From NCBI GenBank assembly GCA_963823675.1, contig CAWGMT010000021.1:248001-312000 (forward strand): DNA of 64,000 nt. Direction: 5' to 3'. The DNA is from CAWGMT01 sp963823675. Lineage in GTDB: Bacteria; Planctomycetota; Planctomycetia; Isosphaerales; Isosphaeraceae. Below, in pieces: positions 46,929-56,218 of the stretch. The translations under genes and the position numbers were made by a program. Within the stretch, counting starts at the first letter, position 1; each line of letters begins with the position of its first letter. The notes below the pieces were generated by a model that had not been told where the DNA came from, searched no databases, and saw only the letters and a program-made list of their open reading frames with translations.

Positions 46929-49900
46929 TCATGGTTTGTCGCTGGTGCCGGCAGGTCCGTCGCGCGGCCGGTCGGGCTTGCTCTGAGCCCTAGCTAGCAG
47001 CTTAGCTCCCTTGAGCTTCCGCCGCCATTCATCGGCCTTGTCCTTCTTGCCCCAGGACTCGTAAAGCTCGACGACCCGCGCGGCGGCTTGGGCCGGGCGC
47101 TTCGTTCGCCAGAGGAAGGGGATCCTGTCTTGGCGTTCCTTGAGGCCCTCGTAGCCCTCGATCAAGAGGGGCTCGGCCTCGGCGAATTTCTTCTGGCCGG
47201 CGAGCGCGCTGCCCAAGAGGCTCATGCCATCGAACCGAGCCCAATGGTCGGGATGGCGGTCCAGGCGGACTGCGAGAGCGCGGCGGGCGGCGGCTTCGGC
47301 ATCGGTAAATTCCCCTTGCCTGAGGCGGAGGCGGCTCAGGGTGGTGGTCGGGCATTCGGCAAGGAACATGCCTTCGCCACCCAAGCTCGCGCCGACTTTT
47401 TGTGCTTCCGTCACGAGCGTCTCTGCCTTCTCGTACTGGCCTCCGTCCAAATAGAATTCCGCGAGTGGGATCATCGCGCCCAGGTTGTTTGGGTTGTCGC
47501 TCCCGCGCGCGCGGCGGATTCCCGCGAGAGCCTGAGTGAACGACGTCTCAGCCTCTGCAAGCCTGCCGCGGGCTTGGTGGATCTCGGCCCACAGGATCTT
47601 CGCCCAGCAGGCCGTATCGTCGTCTTCTGACACGCCTTGATGGACGGCACCAACCGCCTTGGTCAGTAGCGCTTCGGCCTCCGCCGTTTTGCCGGCATCC
47701 GTGAACAACCACGCCCGCGAAAAATGTCCCAAGGTGACCCAAATACTATTCGCGCTGTAACGTCTGCTGACCGCCCCAATTGTCGCCGCAATTAGTTCGT
47801 CCGCCTGAGCAAACTCACCTTGTTGCTGGCAAACAAACGCAAGCTGAAACGCGGCATTGAGGGTCGTTGAGTTCTCTCCTCCGAGTGCTCGGCGAGCGAT
47901 CTCGAGAGCGTTCTGGCTGCGTCGGTGGCTCTCCGCAAACCTTCCCGCGAAGAGGTAGACCCTGGCAAGGGTCCGCATCGAGGCGATTGTGCCGTAGTGG
48001 TCTTCACCCAAGATCTTACCAGACAGTTCTAAGTGTTGGAGCAGTACGGGCTCCGCCTGTGAGAGCTTCCCACTCTCAGTTAAGACGAATCCGAGACCGC
48101 GCATAGCCGAAAGCGTGTCGGGGTGTTCCTCGCCCCGGACCCGACGCAGACCGTCTAGCGCCTCGCTCAAGAGCGCCTCGGACTCGGAGTACTTTCCCTG
48201 CACAAATCGCAGCACACCCAGACTGGCCACGACGTTGAGGGTGACGGCTCGCTCTTGGCCAAGCTGGCGGCGAGCTAATGCGAGGGCTCGATCGAGTTGC
48301 AATTCGGCCGACGGGATCAACCCTAGTCCGAGGTACGCGTCGCCAATCGTGCGGCGAACCGAAAGTTCGACTTCTGGGTGATCGCCGAACTTACCGCCGA
48401 TCGCGGCCGCGGCGCGGTCGAGAAGCGTTCGCACCTTGATGTCGGGATCGGGCCTGGTTCCCGGATCTTCCTGGTTGTCCGCGTCAGCTTGGCCAAGCAA
48501 GTCGCGCTGGAGAAACTCGTTGACCGCCCGCGAGATCTCCGCCTCAGTCGTCGCCCGCTCGGCCGCCGCGTTCGCCTCGCGTTCGGCGGCCACGGCGCTG
48601 ACCTCGGCGGTGACAGCCCGATTGCGCTCGTCCGTGGCGATCCGCTCAGCTCGGCGCGCGCGGACGGCGAGATACGCACTTACCGCCGTAGCCGCGATCA
48701 AGAGAACCACGAACGCGCTCACCGTCACGAACGCCGCCCGGTGTTTCCGCGCAAACGCACGCAGCTTGTACGAAGCCGATGGCGGGCCGGCCTCGACGGC
48801 GTCGGCGTCAAGGTATCGCTGAATGTCGCGCGCCAAGCCGTTGGCCGTGTCATACCGCCGCGAACGCTCTTTTTCCAACGACTTCATCACGATCCAGTCA
48901 AGCTCGCCGCGCACCAGCCGGGTTAGCCGGGCCGGTTCAATGCGCCGCGTTGCGGCGATCGAGGCCAGCCGATCACCCGAGTGGCTCAGTCGCGTGCTGG
49001 GCTTCGGCGGCTCTTCTTCCTTGATCCGCCGCAGAATCTCGGCATAACCCGCCTCGCGCAGCTTCTGCCGCTCCAGCGGAGTCAACCCAGTCAATAGCTC
49101 GTAGAGCAGCACACCCAGGGAATAAATGTCGGATCGCGTGTCCACATCCAGGCCGCTCAAGTCAGCCTGCTCGGGACTCATGTATTCGGGAGTGCCGATG
49201 ATCGCGCCAAACTGAGTGAAGAGCGTCCGCTCGGTCAGCCGATGGTCAATCGCCTTGGCAACGCCAAAGTCGATGACCTTCGGCACGGGCTTGCCGTCGA
49301 TCAGGGTCACCAGCACGTTCGACGGTTTGATGTCGCGGTGGATGATCCCCTTCTGGTGGGCATGCTAGATCGCCTGGCAGAGCGGCAGGAATAATTCGAG
49401 CCGTTCGCGCGGGCTAAGCCTGGCCTCGTCGCAATACTGGGTGATCGGAATACCTCTCACAAGGTCCATCACGAAGTAGGGACGGCCCGTGTCGGTGGTT
49501 CCGGCGTCGAGGACCTTGGCGATATTGGGGTGGTCCATCAGCGCGAGCGCCTGGCGCTCGGCCTCGAAACGGGCGACGACCTGGCGGCTGTCCATGCCCG
49601 GCTTGATGATCTTGACCGCGACCTTGCGGCGGATCGGCTTTTCCTGCTCGGCCATAAAGACGACGCCCATGCCGCCTTCGCCAATCATTTGCAGAAGCTT
49701 GTAAGGCCCGACCCGTGAGCCCTCGAGCTCGACGACCGCAACTGACTCGAACTGATCGGTCGAGCTTTGGCCTTGGTTAGCATCCCCTGGCGGGTCGTCG
49801 TTGCCGGCCGCCGGCACATCCAGAAACGCACCCGGCGCGAAGTGAGCCTCGATGAGCTCGTCGATACGCCGGCGTAAGCCGGCATCGCCCGCACAGACTT

Positions 49901-49973
49901 GCTCAAGGTAGGCGGCGCGCTCGGCGGGGTCGTTCCGCTCCAGCGCGGCTTCGAAGATCATGCGTTCGGTCAT
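46929..49973 (-). pseudogene. Ser/Thr protein kinase with TM and TPR sensor, interrupted by an in-frame TAG at 49365-49367
   Basis: A PknB-type kinase of about 1014 codons. The N-terminal part has the glycine loop MIGEGGMGVVFMAEQ and catalytic-core Lys (RKVAVKIIKPGMD). It stops at codon 203, in FLPLCQAI-TAG-HAHQKGIIHRD. Reading continues in the same frame with IIHRDIKPSN, VIDFGVAKAI, GTPEYMSPEQ, one TM helix (FVTVSAFVVLLIAATAVSAY) and a long TPR domain to the end. CAG (Gln) to TAG is a one-base change. Translation could restart at the ATG at 49316, but that product lacks ATP-binding residues. The neighbouring ECF sigma is the likely output partner. Confidence 0.9.
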
Positions 49974-50110
49974 GGCGAATGCCCCCCGTAATGCCAACCC
50001 GCGATCATCCCTCGTGGCGGGTCTAATAGCAATGCGACGGCAGCGGCCAAATCGCGCCAAGTTTTTTTTCGCGAGGCAGGAATCACCAGAAAGCGTGGGA
50101 AGCAGACGTC

Positions 50111-50360
50111 GTTTAACCGGGAGCCAACGGCGACCGCAAGTCATTAGACTCGGACAGTGAACGCCAACTCCGTCGGCTCCGGGTTAAACGCGCACCGCGG
50201 CTACGGTGCGGCTGCTGCCTCATTCGGCCTGGACTCGAGCACTGACCGCCGTCGCCGTTGGCTCCAGGTTAGACGCGCACGGCGGCCGCGGCTTTCCCGC
50301 GCCGTGTTAATCCGCTTGAACTCGAGCGGCGAATGCCGTCGCCGCTGGCTCCGCGTGACG
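50111..50360. repeat. Dispersed repeat cluster with GGCTCCGGGTTAA-type core, copies 1-4
   Basis: The 639-base gap 49974-50612 holds four copies of a roughly 25-base element with consensus GTCGCCGTTGGCTCCGGGTT: one inverted (50111-50134) and three direct but diverged (50162-50190, 50247-50274, 50335-50360). Three more copies lie at 52343-52490. The rest of the gap has no gene that I can support. Confidence 0.7.
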
Positions 50361-50612
50361 GTCGACGCACGCTCGACGAGGGCGAGCCTTCGTGCGAGCC
50401 GGCTCTCGATGGGCGGCTCGGACGGAGACTCGCTTTCCTCGTGTCAATTCTCTACGATGTGGCGGAGGAGTAAAAACGCGTGCACATTCGAACCGTGCGG
50501 TGCAAACAAACCGAGCAGCAAACCAGCGGTTGGGTCCTTCTTCCGCGGGTGAACGATGGCAAGGAAAAGGTTGCCAGACTGGCCGCGGATTATAATCCAT
50601 CAGGAGTGTTTT

Positions 50613-50834
50613 ATGAGCGAGCGGTACACGGTGAGCGATGGCAAGTTGGTGCTGAACCTGGCGGCGGCGGAAGAAGGCGGCTACATCGTAACTTCTCCGC
50701 TGAATCCGGACTTGATTACGCAAGCGGAGACCATCGAAGAGGCATTTGCCAACGCACGCGACGCCGCCAAGGCCCTCAAGCTATCGCGAACCCGACTGAT
50801 GCGCCGATTGTCCGAATCCAAAACGCCACGATGA
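50613..50834 (+). CDS. hicB: HicB-family antitoxin
   Basis: A 73-residue protein with the short HicB fold: GKLVLNLAAAEEGGYIVTSP, then ITQAETIEEAFANARDAAKA, and a basic C-terminal tail. The antitoxin would bind HicA and repress its own promoter. AGGAG about 8 bases upstream fixes the ATG at 50613 over an upstream in-frame ATG at 50556. Its stop overlaps a following ATG (ATGA), exactly where hicA starts in such pairs. Here that frame is only 13 codons long. Confidence 0.75.
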   Translation: MSERYTVSDGKLVLNLAAAEEGGYIVTSPLNPDLITQAETIEEAFANARDAAKALKLSRTRLMRRLSESKTPR

Positions 50835-50872
50835 AATTGCCCGAAGGGATCACCCGCGGAACGAAGGAGTGA
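50831..50872 (+). pseudogene. Possible HicA toxin stub (13 codons)
   Basis: The ATG overlaps the hicB stop by four bases and encodes MKLPEGITRGTKE. HicA toxins in this context usually begin M-K-L-P-x-x-[IVL]-[ST]-G, so the first eight residues fit, and then the sequence diverges and stops. The next gene begins right after it. It is too short to be certain. Confidence 0.35.
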
Positions 50873-50877
50873 ACGCG

Positions 50878-51336
50878 ATGCTTATCAGCCGTCACGAAGA
50901 CTGGGTTGCGATCGCCGAGCTGAACGATCAGGACCAGATCCGGTTCACGCTCGAGTTTCAGACGCTCATGGGCGATTTCGGCTGGGAGGCCAAAGCGTTC
51001 GTCGGACACTTGCTCACCCTCTGGTACGATCCGTTCGAGCACCTGCTGGATTACTCCAGCGGCGAGGCGACGTGCTCCCAGGACCAGCCCGGTCAGTTCG
51101 ACCGCAACGGATTGGACCAGCCGCAAGACGTAGTCGAATACTGGTCAGTGGACTGGAGCAAGAATGGAAACGGACACGAGCCACCGCACCGAGCCGGTTT
51201 GGGCTTGGGCTTGAGCGTCACTTGGTACCGCGATGTACTCCGCGCCAAGCTCGTCTCACTGCGGTTGCCGCGGCGGCTTCTCGTGGAATTCAAGGAAAAA
51301 CTTCTGTCAAACATTAGCCACTTGCCACTCGAATAA
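50878..51336 (+). CDS. Protein of unknown function
   Basis: A 152-residue cytoplasmic protein with no family that I recognise. It is rich in Trp and Asp/Glu in the first half (ISRHEDWVAIAELNDQDQIR, FVGHLLTLWYDPFEHLLDYS) and basic in the second (RLPRRLLVEFKEKLLSNISH). AAGGAG lies 7 bases before the ATG at 50878; a GTG at 50869 would overlap the possible HicA stub. It ends with a 23-base overlap with the oxidoreductase gene on the opposite strand. It may have been brought beside hicB by the deletion that removed hicA. Confidence 0.6.
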   Translation: MLISRHEDWVAIAELNDQDQIRFTLEFQTLMGDFGWEAKAFVGHLLTLWYDPFEHLLDYSSGEATCSQDQPGQFDRNGLDQPQDVVEYWSVDWSKNGNGHEPPHRAGLGLGLSVTWYRDVLRAKLVSLRLPRRLLVEFKEKLLSNISHLPLE

Positions 51337-52330
51337 CAACCTTGCCAAAGTGTGCACCGCTTTCCAGGTGCTTGAGCGCCTCTTGTGCCTGGTCAAACGC
51401 GAACACGCGGTCGATCACCGGCCGGAGCTGATTCACCTCGATCGCGCGGTTCATCGCCTCGAACATGGCGCGGGAGCCGACGAAGATACCGTGGACGCGG
51501 ACGCCCTTCATGAGGATTGGCATCGGGTTAACCTCGCCCGCGCCGGAGAGGACGCCGATCAAGGCGATGTGGCCGCCCAGGCGGACGGCGCGCAGCGAGG
51601 CGGCGAGCGTGCCGGCGCCGCCGACCTCGATGATGTGATCGACTCCCAGGCCGGCGGTCAGCTCGCGAACCTTCTTGCCCCAATCCGGTGTCGTCTTGTA
51701 GTTGATTCCGTCGCTCGCTCCCAGTTGGAGGGCCCTTTGAAGCTTGGTGTCTTGACTTGAGGTGGCGATGACCCGGGCGCCAGCGAGCCGGGCGAACTGG
51801 AGTGCGAAGATCGAGACGCCGCCCGTGCCTTGAACCAGCACGGTGTCCCCCGGTTTGACCGCTCCGCTCACGACCACCGCATTCCAGGCGGTGACGCCGG
51901 CACAGGGGAGCGCGGCGGCTTCTTCGTAGCTGAGATGGCCGGGGATCGCGACGAGCCCTCCTTCGTTGACCACGCATTCTTCGGCGAGCATGCCGTCGGA
52001 TTCGCCGCCCAGCGCGGAACGGGCCTTGGTTTCGTCGAGCAGGCCGTCGATCCAGCGCGGCATGAAGCTGACCGCCACCCGCTCGCCGGGCCGGAAACGG
52101 GTCGCGCCGGCCCCGGTGGCGACGACCTCGCCGGCCCCGTCGGAAACCGGAATCACCGGCATGCGGAGCCTGGGGTTATAGTGCCCTTTGCAAAGCAGCA
52201 AGTCGCGGAAGTTGAGCGAAACGGCCCGTGTTCGGATGAGAACCTCTCCTGGCCCGGGAATCGGACTGGGAAGGTCCTCGAGCTTCCAGCCAAGGGGCCC
52301 GCCGAAGTGTTGGAGTCGATAAGCCTTCAT
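51314..52330 (-). CDS. Medium-chain NAD(P)-dependent alcohol dehydrogenase/quinone oxidoreductase-like protein
   Basis: A 338-residue MDR-superfamily enzyme. The N-terminal GroES-like domain has PGPGEVLIRTRAVSLNFRD and GDG-type DGAGEVVATGAGATRFRPGE. The Rossmann domain has GDTVLVQGTGGVSIFALQFA (a GTGGVS nucleotide loop) and LGASDGINYKTTPDWGKKV. The usual zinc-ligand cysteines of alcohol dehydrogenases are absent, which points to the zinc-free quinone-oxidoreductase type. The frame extends upstream to 52555 through interspersed repeats (translated as VNPEPTATA); the real start is the ATG at 52330, where homology begins. Confidence 0.9.
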   Translation of the reverse strand: MKAYRLQHFGGPLGWKLEDLPSPIPGPGEVLIRTRAVSLNFRDLLLCKGHYNPRLRMPVIPVSDGAGEVVATGAGATRFRPGERVAVSFMPRWIDGLLDETKARSALGGESDGMLAEECVVNEGGLVAIPGHLSYEEAAALPCAGVTAWNAVVVSGAVKPGDTVLVQGTGGVSIFALQFARLAGARVIATSSQDTKLQRALQLGASDGINYKTTPDWGKKVRELTAGLGVDHIIEVGGAGTLAASLRAVRLGGHIALIGVLSGAGEVNPMPILMKGVRVHGIFVGSRAMFEAMNRAIEVNQLRPVIDRVFAFDQAQEALKHLESGAHFGKVVIRVASG

Positions 52331-52342
52331 GATGGACCCCCT

Positions 52343-52490
52343 CGTTAACCCGGAGCCGACGGCGACGATGATGGTTTGGAACGGGCCCGGAAACGCCGTC
52401 GCCGTTGGCTCCGGATTAACGAATTCCGCGGCGATAGTGACGGTTTGGAACGGACCGGCGCACGCCGTCGCCGTTGGCTCCGGGTTAACG
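52343..52490. repeat. Dispersed repeat cluster with GGCTCCGGGTTAA-type core, copies 5-7
   Basis: An inverted copy at 52343-52366 and two direct copies at 52394-52421 and 52463-52490. The last two belong to tandem units of 69 bases that also share GGTTTGGAACGG. They lie between the oxidoreductase and the HtrA gene. The same core occurs at 50111-50360. Confidence 0.75.
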
Positions 52491-52702
52491 AACACGGCGG
52501 CTGCGGCTCGGTCGCGCTTCGCATTCCTTGTCCTCCATTTTGGGCTCCAGGGCAAGACGTTGCCCTCCTTACTTTGCCGCTACGCGAAAATCGGTGTCGC
52601 CTTTCGCTGCGCGAAAGCACGTTCCATCGCGGAGCACCGCTTGACCTCCACGGCTAGAATAGAAATGTCCGGCTGCGGAGTGAACATGGAAAGGCGGCAA
52701 CG

Positions 52703-53740
52703 ATGAACCATGAGAAATTGCGACTGTTGAGTGGCGGCCCTGCTGATACCTCGCCTTCCCCTCCCGAGAGCGAGAGGCAATCGGGCGACGCCGCCGAAGG
52801 AGAAGCGCTCGACGCTTATTCGCGGGTGATCGTGACGGTTGCCGAGATGCTCGGGCCGGCGGTCGTCAATTTACGGTCGGTCGCCGGCGAGTCGGGCCGG
52901 CGCGGCGGCGGCTCCGGGTCGGGCTTCTTGTTCACGCCGGACGGTTTTCTGATCACGAACCACCATGTGGTTCGCGGGTCGGAGCGCCTGCGGGTCCGGC
53001 TCAATGACGGGCGCGAGGTGACTGGCCGGGTCGTGGGCGCCGATCCGTGGACCGACGTGGCGGTCGTTCAGGCCGACGCCTCGGGGCTGCCCCACGCCGA
53101 GCTTGGCGAATCGGCGGGCCTGCGCGTCGGCCAGCTCGTGGTCGCGATCGGCAGTCCGTTCGGGTTCGATTCAACGGTCACCGCCGGAGTGATCAGCGCG
53201 CTGGGCCGCACGCTGCGGAGCATCACCGGCCATCTCGTCGATAATGTGATCCAGACCGATGCGGCCCTCAATCCGGGCAACAGCGGCGGTCCGCTGCTCG
53301 AATCCCGGGGCCGGGTGATCGGCATCAACACGGCCGTGATTCAGTCGGCCCAGGGGATCTGTTTCGCGATCCCGATCAACATGGCCAAGCGGATCATTCC
53401 TCAGCTCATGCAGCACGGGCGCGTGGTGCGCGGCTACCTGGGCATGCACGGCCGCGACGTGCCCCTGGCTCGCCACGTCGTCCGGTCTCTCGGCCTGAAC
53501 CAGGAGACCGGCGTCGAAGTCGTCGGACTGGAACCGGCCGGCCCAGCCTCCCAGGCCGGAATGGTCGAAGGCGACCTGATCGTCGCCCTGGGCGATGAGC
53601 CGGTCGCCACGATTGACGACCTCCAGAAACGCCTTTCCGAGGTCCCGGTCGGAATTCCCACCGAGATCATCCTCCTGCGCGACAGCCGCCGCCTGGCGCG
53701 ATTCGTGGTCCCGGGCGAGTATCCCAGCATGGAGGTCTGA
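52703..53740 (+). CDS. HtrA/Deg-like trypsin-type serine protease with PDZ domain
   Basis: A 345-residue S1C protease. The catalytic triad is visible: His in FLITNHHVVRGS (about 88), Asp in DPWTDVAVVQA (about 117) and Ser in ALNPGNSGGPLLES (about 194). One PDZ domain follows at about 250-335 (TGVEVVGLEPAGPASQAGMV). There is no signal peptide or membrane anchor at the N-terminus, which is acidic and Ser/Pro-rich, so a cytoplasmic location or a missed export signal must be considered. The ATG at 52703 has a weak AAAGGCGG ahead of it. Confidence 0.92.
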   Translation: MNHEKLRLLSGGPADTSPSPPESERQSGDAAEGEALDAYSRVIVTVAEMLGPAVVNLRSVAGESGRRGGGSGSGFLFTPDGFLITNHHVVRGSERLRVRLNDGREVTGRVVGADPWTDVAVVQADASGLPHAELGESAGLRVGQLVVAIGSPFGFDSTVTAGVISALGRTLRSITGHLVDNVIQTDAALNPGNSGGPLLESRGRVIGINTAVIQSAQGICFAIPINMAKRIIPQLMQHGRVVRGYLGMHGRDVPLARHVVRSLGLNQETGVEVVGLEPAGPASQAGMVEGDLIVALGDEPVATIDDLQKRLSEVPVGIPTEIILLRDSRRLARFVVPGEYPSMEV

Positions 53741-53914
53741 GGGGACGGACGAGACCGCGGAGATCAGTATGCCCTAGGCCAGATGACACCGGCGTGAACT
53801 TGACGATGTTGATCAGCGCGGATTTTGGTAGGACCGAGACGATCGTCTTCGCCGAAACCGCGTGGCGGATTGGTCTACCAGTGCCGCGCGGAAAAGTTAA
53901 CGTCTTGGCAAGCA

Positions 53915-54058
53915 ACCGCCGGGCACGGAGGCCCGGCCCACTGGTAAGAGCGAGCAGAACCGCAGTGGCGGAGTGGCGTGGGCGTCCCAGCCGAGTGGCG
54001 TGGGCGTCTCTGCCGAGTGGCGCGGGCGTCTCTGCCGAGTGGCGTGGACGTCTCTACC
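53915..54058. repeat. GC hairpin unit plus 22-base tandem repeat (four copies)
   Basis: Positions 53915-53944 carry the GCCGGGCACGGAGGCCCGGC hairpin element that recurs at 55988-56196. Then GAGTGGCGTGGGCGTCTCTG-type units of 22 bases start at 53971, 53993, 54015 and 54037. Together they fill most of the gap 53741-54062 between htrA and the permease. Confidence 0.8.
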
Positions 54059-54062
54059 CGCG

Positions 54063-55897
54063 TTGGAACTTTCTTTGGCTGCGCAACGCATAATAACCCT
54101 GGCAGGCGAATGGGCGGACGGCGTTCGATTCAGTGCGATCTTACGGGCTCTTCTGGGGTCGGTCCTCGCCGCACCGCTCGTTGCGCTTTTGGTGTCTGTC
54201 CTGATCGATCGCGGCTCGGATGGAGCAGTTCGGCTTTCCCGCTTCCCGCTGGCACTTCTGGCCGTCGACCCGCTCGTCCCCACCTGCGTGCGCAATAGCG
54301 TCATCTTCGCGGTCGCGCTGTCATCGAGCTCGCTTGGGCTGGGAATCGCGATGGGATGGGTGCTCGGCCGGCGTTCGTTCTGGGGCCGGCCGATTCTGCG
54401 CTGCGCGGTACTCGGTTTGCTAGGCGCGTCTCCGGCGATCCTGGCGCTGGGAATCTTAGGTATGCTCGGGCCGTGCACCCATTGGCCGTGGCCGTTTGCG
54501 AGCGCCGGGGCAACCGACCGAGGGGTCAGCCTCGAGTCCTGGACCGGGCTGGGATTATGGCTGGTCTGGCTCTGGAGCAGCCTTCCGGCCGCGACGGCCC
54601 TGGTGGCGGCCGCGACGACATCGGCCGTGGAACGGCTCGAACCATCGTGGGAAGATGCCGCCCGCCTGGCGGGCGCCGGTCCGATTCGATCGTGGAGGAC
54701 GGTGAGCTGGCCTTTGATCCGTCCGTCCGCCGCGCGCCGCGGCCCTGGTATTTGCTCTCGGCCTCGTTGAGCCTGGGGCCCCGCTCATCCTGGGACTGCG
54801 ACGGACCCTGGCCTTTCAGATCGTCGAAGCCGCGAGTCGGCCCACTCCCTTCCCGGGCATTTCGGCGTGGTGCTTGCTGACCGGTCTGATCGCCCTTGCC
54901 GGCGTCCTGTTGCTGCACCGCCTTGGCGGGGCGCCGATCTTCACGAACGCGAACTCGGGCGACATCTGGCCGCGAAGCCAGTCAATTCCGCGCCCGGCGT
55001 CGTTGCCCCGCGCGGCTGGCTCGATGGCGATCTTGACCGTTTGGTGCTTGATCGCGTGGCTGCCCGTGCTCGGTCTGGTTCGACTCGCACCTGGTGCGGG
55101 CGGTCCGCCGAGTGGTCCGGGCGGCGGGAGAGTGGGCGTATTCGGAGTGCTCGCCCGCCGCATGGGCGAACCCCCTGTTCGCCGGCTCGCGGTCAAGTCG
55201 GCGATTGTCGGTCTGGAAGTCGCCGCTGCGATTCTGTTCCTTTTCTGGCTGGACGGTTCGGGCCGCCGAGCCCGCCGCGCGCGAGCGGGCGCCGACAGGA
55301 CCCGCTCTGCCTTGCCGATCGTCTTCGCGCCCCCATTGATCGTCGGCGTGGGCGTGCTCGCCATTCCCTGGGTCGCCGGGGCTGCCGCCGACCAGATGCC
55401 GATCACCGGGCCTGGAGCAGGACTCGCCCGTACGCTCGCCACCTTGGCCGGGTGGCTCGCCCCATCCGGCGATCCCTCGCTTTTTCTCGCCGTCAGCGTC
55501 GCCTGCGTGCTTGGGCCGGTTCTATTCGCCTGCTGGCGGCCGGTCCAGCCATACGCGCGTACGACCTTCGCGGCGATGGATGCCGCCCGGTTGATCGGGG
55601 CATCGCGACTCCGCGCGCTCTGGCTCAGCGCCGAGTCTCGTCATCATCTGGCTCGGACGCTTCGCACTGGCATGGTCCCTGGCCGCGACCAACCTGACCC
55701 CGGCCTTGCTCGCTTCGCCCGGCACCGACGGGCCGACCGTCGCGCCCGGCGTGTTGATCCTCGCCGACGGGCATCCCGAAGCGCGCTCTCTCGCAGCCGG
55801 TCTGGCGCTCGGAATCCTGGCGCTCAATGTGGCGGCATTGACGGTGGCCTGGGCGTGCGGTGCTTTACCGCGAACCGGCGACTGCGCGCCCTATTGA
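54063..55897 (+). CDS. ABC transporter permease, Fe/thiamine/polyamine-type, two fused TM halves (frame breaks near 54735 and 55645)
   Basis: About 610 residues when joined, with two sets of membrane helices as in FbpB- or ThiP-type permeases. Half 1: ALLGSVLAAPLVALLVSVLI, LVPTCVRNSVIFAVALSSSS, and the coupling loop region LEPSWEDAARLAGAGPIRSW. After a break near 54735: GLVEPGAPLILGLRRTLAFQ, then half 2 (GSMAILTVWCLIAWLPVLGL, LIGASRLRALW). After a second break near 55645: LAATNLTPALLASPGTDGPT to the end. The start is uncertain (TTG at 54063 or 54075), because it lies next to repeats. It probably serves the binding protein and ATPase at 43309-45831. Confidence 0.7.
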
Positions 55898-55983
55898 GTG
55901 CGCGAGCGCCGGGCACTCGACATGTCCGAATGTAATCGCGTACATTATTTACTGAGCGTTGCGCAACAAAGCGACGACTTGGC

Positions 55984-56196
55984 GAGCGGCCGCCGGGCAC
56001 GGCGGCCCGGCCCACTGGGTAAACTGAAAAGAATCTTAGGGGAGTTGGCGTCCCTGCTCGAGCGGCCGCCGGGCACGGAGGCCCGGCCCACTGGGTAAAC
56101 TGAAAAGAATCCCAGTGGAGCGGGCGTCCCTGCCCGCGCGGCCGCCGGGCACGGCGGCCCGGCCCACTGGGCAAAATGAAGAGCATCCCGTTCGAC
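55984..56196. repeat. 76-base tandem repeat, three copies, each with a GC-rich hairpin
   Basis: The GGCCGCCGGGCAC core begins at 55988, 56064 and 56140, an exact 76-base period. Each copy continues CCCGGCCCACTGGG and then AAACTGAAAAGAATC or a variant. Each core can fold into a strong hairpin. The array fills the gap between the permease and carA and comes within about 20 bases of the carA start. A fourth core is at 53915. Confidence 0.85.
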
Positions 56197-56218
56197 AAGA
56201 CAAGCTACGGAACCTGCA

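Noticed and set aside
52331..52555. N-terminal extension of the oxidoreductase with repeated VNPEPTATA
   Set aside because: It is the translation of dispersed intergenic repeats; family homology and a plausible start lie at 52330.
53971..56196. Tandem repeats considered as a CRISPR array
   Set aside because: Units are contiguous 22-base or 76-base tandem copies without unique spacers, and there are no cas genes.
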